A stretch of 30,062 nucleotides of DNA from a virus. Positions 29,072 to 30,062 of this stretch are shown piece after piece. The stretch lies in IMG/VR virus record IMGVR_UViG_3300025319_000079, positions 1 to 30,062 of that record; one strand, given 5' to 3'. The notes beneath the pieces are model-generated. The model was not told the origin of the DNA. It saw only the letters and a program-made list of their open reading frames with translations, and did no database searches. How positions within the stretch are numbered: the first letter of the stretch is position 1; each line of letters starts with the position of its first letter. Both the position numbers and the translations under genes were made by a program.

Positions 29072-29275
29072 TCAACCGGTTACGTGCTCGGCGCTTGGCT
29101 CCCCTTCGAGTCCTGCTATCCAGCGATCCAGCCATGCGGAGACGACTGAGCGCAGCTCCTCGGCGTCTGCACACAGATACATGTCGTCTTGATACGTGCT
29201 GACACTACTCTGTTGCAGGACAGCATAGCCGTCCTCCAGTTCCTTGATATCGAATGTGAGCTGCGGTCGTCTCAT
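29072..29275 (-). CDS. Small hypothetical protein (67 residues)
   Basis: ATG 29275 overlaps the stop of the upstream nuclease (ATGA) and follows GGAGGG; a longer frame upstream has no ribosome site. The product starts MRRPQLTFDIKELEDGYAVL, continues with 'DDMYLCADAEELRSVVSAWL' and ends in an acidic tail. It looks like a compact alpha/beta protein. No family recognised; coupled to the nuclease and placed just before the ATPase. Confidence 0.65.
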   Translation of the reverse strand: MRRPQLTFDIKELEDGYAVLQQSSVSTYQDDMYLCADAEELRSVVSAWLDRWIAGLEGEPSAEHVTG

Positions 29276-30062
29276 TCTTCTATTCCCTCCAAGGCACCTG
29301 CTCTGTATTTGCAATCAATGAAGTGTCCATCGTACATGCACCGTCTTCCCGGTGAGGGAGGAAAAGCAGAGGCAGCATGTGCAACAGCCTCTGGGTCATC
29401 ACGCCAGAGGGCAATGTCTCCCATCTCGGCGTACAGCTGCTTTAGGGAGCGATCGATGTCTCTGGCAGTGTGCTGCACGTAGGCAAGGAACCAATCGATG
29501 TCCTGCTGGGTTCTTGTGGTGGTATGTGCCTTGATTGACACTCCCCTGTCTCCACGAATGAGCTCGATGAACTGCAGGAGTGTTGGTTCTCCTCTGAGTG
29601 CTGCGTACGTAGTCGGTTGCAGATCGAAGTCCATGCCGTCCCAAGAACTCGATCGTTTTCGTACTTTCCAATCGACTACTATTCCAGTCTCGTCCTCGAG
29701 ATCCAAGATACCCACTAGCTTCTGTACGTACTCCCCAGGTAGCACTAGCTCTACCCGTCGCTGTACTGCTTCTGGCTGGATCATAGCTGCGGAGCGGAGG
29801 GGAACGAAGTCTGCTTCATCCTCAGAAGCCCACTCCTTTTCGAAGTAAGCTAGGATAAGCTGATCCCCCTGCTTGACCATTGTCTCCTTCTCTTCACCGC
29901 GCCAGAAGGGGCTCAGGGGGGCAAGCAGCAATCTTGGTTGGCCAGCGTCCTCTGGTATGTCACGGTCGAACGCCTCGTGGAAGATGGCAGTGACTACCTC
30001 TGGGGCCAGGTACTGACCAGTCTCTTGCCTGTGGCGGCTGCTCTCACTCAGAGCCTCGTCTA
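29272..30062 (-). CDS. PD-(D/E)XK nuclease (Cas4/RecB-like), 5' part outside the window
   Basis: The frame is open to the right edge; apparent TTG/ATG starts inside are not needed. The nuclease core is visible: 'LVGILDLEDETGIVVDWKVR' with the D...D-W-K motif (DWK at about 29667-29675), then 'LQPTTYAAL' (the Q-x3-Y helix of RecB/Cas4 nucleases). N-terminal helices include 'FEKEWASEDEADFVPLRSAA'. C-terminally 'AFPPSPGRRCMYDG...DCKYR' carries a Cys pair that could be part of an iron-sulfur or zinc site. It probably resects DNA ends for the annealing ATPase encoded next to it. The family call is good; the complete domain order is unseen. Confidence 0.82.
   Translation of the reverse strand, partial: DEALSESSRHRQETGQYLAPEVVTAIFHEAFDRDIPEDAGQPRLLLAPLSPFWRGEEKETMVKQGDQLILAYFEKEWASEDEADFVPLRSAAMIQPEAVQRRVELVLPGEYVQKLVGILDLEDETGIVVDWKVRKRSSSWDGMDFDLQPTTYAALRGEPTLLQFIELIRGDRGVSIKAHTTTRTQQDIDWFLAYVQHTARDIDRSLKQLYAEMGDIALWRDDPEAVAHAASAFPPSPGRRCMYDGHFIDCKYRAGALEGIEE

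Overview
This window looks like part of a tailed double-stranded DNA phage genome, or a prophage or metagenomic contig of one, with siphovirus-like tail genes. The evidence is a long tape-measure gene at the left edge, a hub-like tail gene, a run of tail-fibre and receptor-binding genes, a holin candidate, and then a tightly overlapped block of small replication, recombination and nucleotide genes on the other strand. No capsid, terminase, portal, integrase, tRNA, rRNA or CRISPR array was seen. The host cannot be fixed. Many GTG and TTG starts and one small zinc-ribbon protein of a type I associate with Chloroflexota or Actinobacteria phages are weak hints only.

Layout. 1-16216 is the plus-strand late region: tape measure (open at the left edge), a 40-codon ORF, a hub-like tail protein, five large fibre or lectin-like proteins, a protein with pentapeptide-like motifs, small accessory proteins and a two-segment membrane protein (holin candidate). 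From about 10.5 to 15.8 kb the DNA is visibly more GC-rich and contains internal duplications, suggesting a fibre module of separate origin. 16217-16574 is the strand switch and holds an orphan ORF without a normal start.

16575-30062 is almost all minus strand. Recombination and repair genes dominate: a RuvC-like resolvase, an ERCC4-type nuclease, a RecA-fold ATPase of the Sak4/AAA_24 type and a PD-(D/E)XK nuclease cut by the right edge. Nucleotide and RNA turnover genes sit among them: a DHH phosphoesterase, a DEDDh-type exonuclease, a nucleoside deoxyribosyltransferase-like protein and a macro-domain protein. There are also two cell-wall hydrolases (M23 and an SLT-like lysozyme with a signal-like N-terminus), a HicB-like protein, a winged-helix protein and many small zinc-ribbon proteins. 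One plus-strand zinc-ribbon gene (19188-19421) forms an island behind a structured intergenic region.

The most interesting points are two homing-type insertions in conserved catalytic sites. One is a LAGLIDADG intein splitting the Walker A motif of the ATPase. The other is an HNH gene fused to the first 16 codons of the exonuclease, with the exonuclease motif I repeated just downstream. Also notable are a macro-domain gene beside a deoxyribosyltransferase-like gene, a 17-bp stem next to an extended -10 promoter at 26.9 kb, a possible small RNA at 17.6-17.7 kb, a GTACAT hexamer array at 18.9 kb, and genes whose coding signal extends upstream of any ATG, GTG or TTG.
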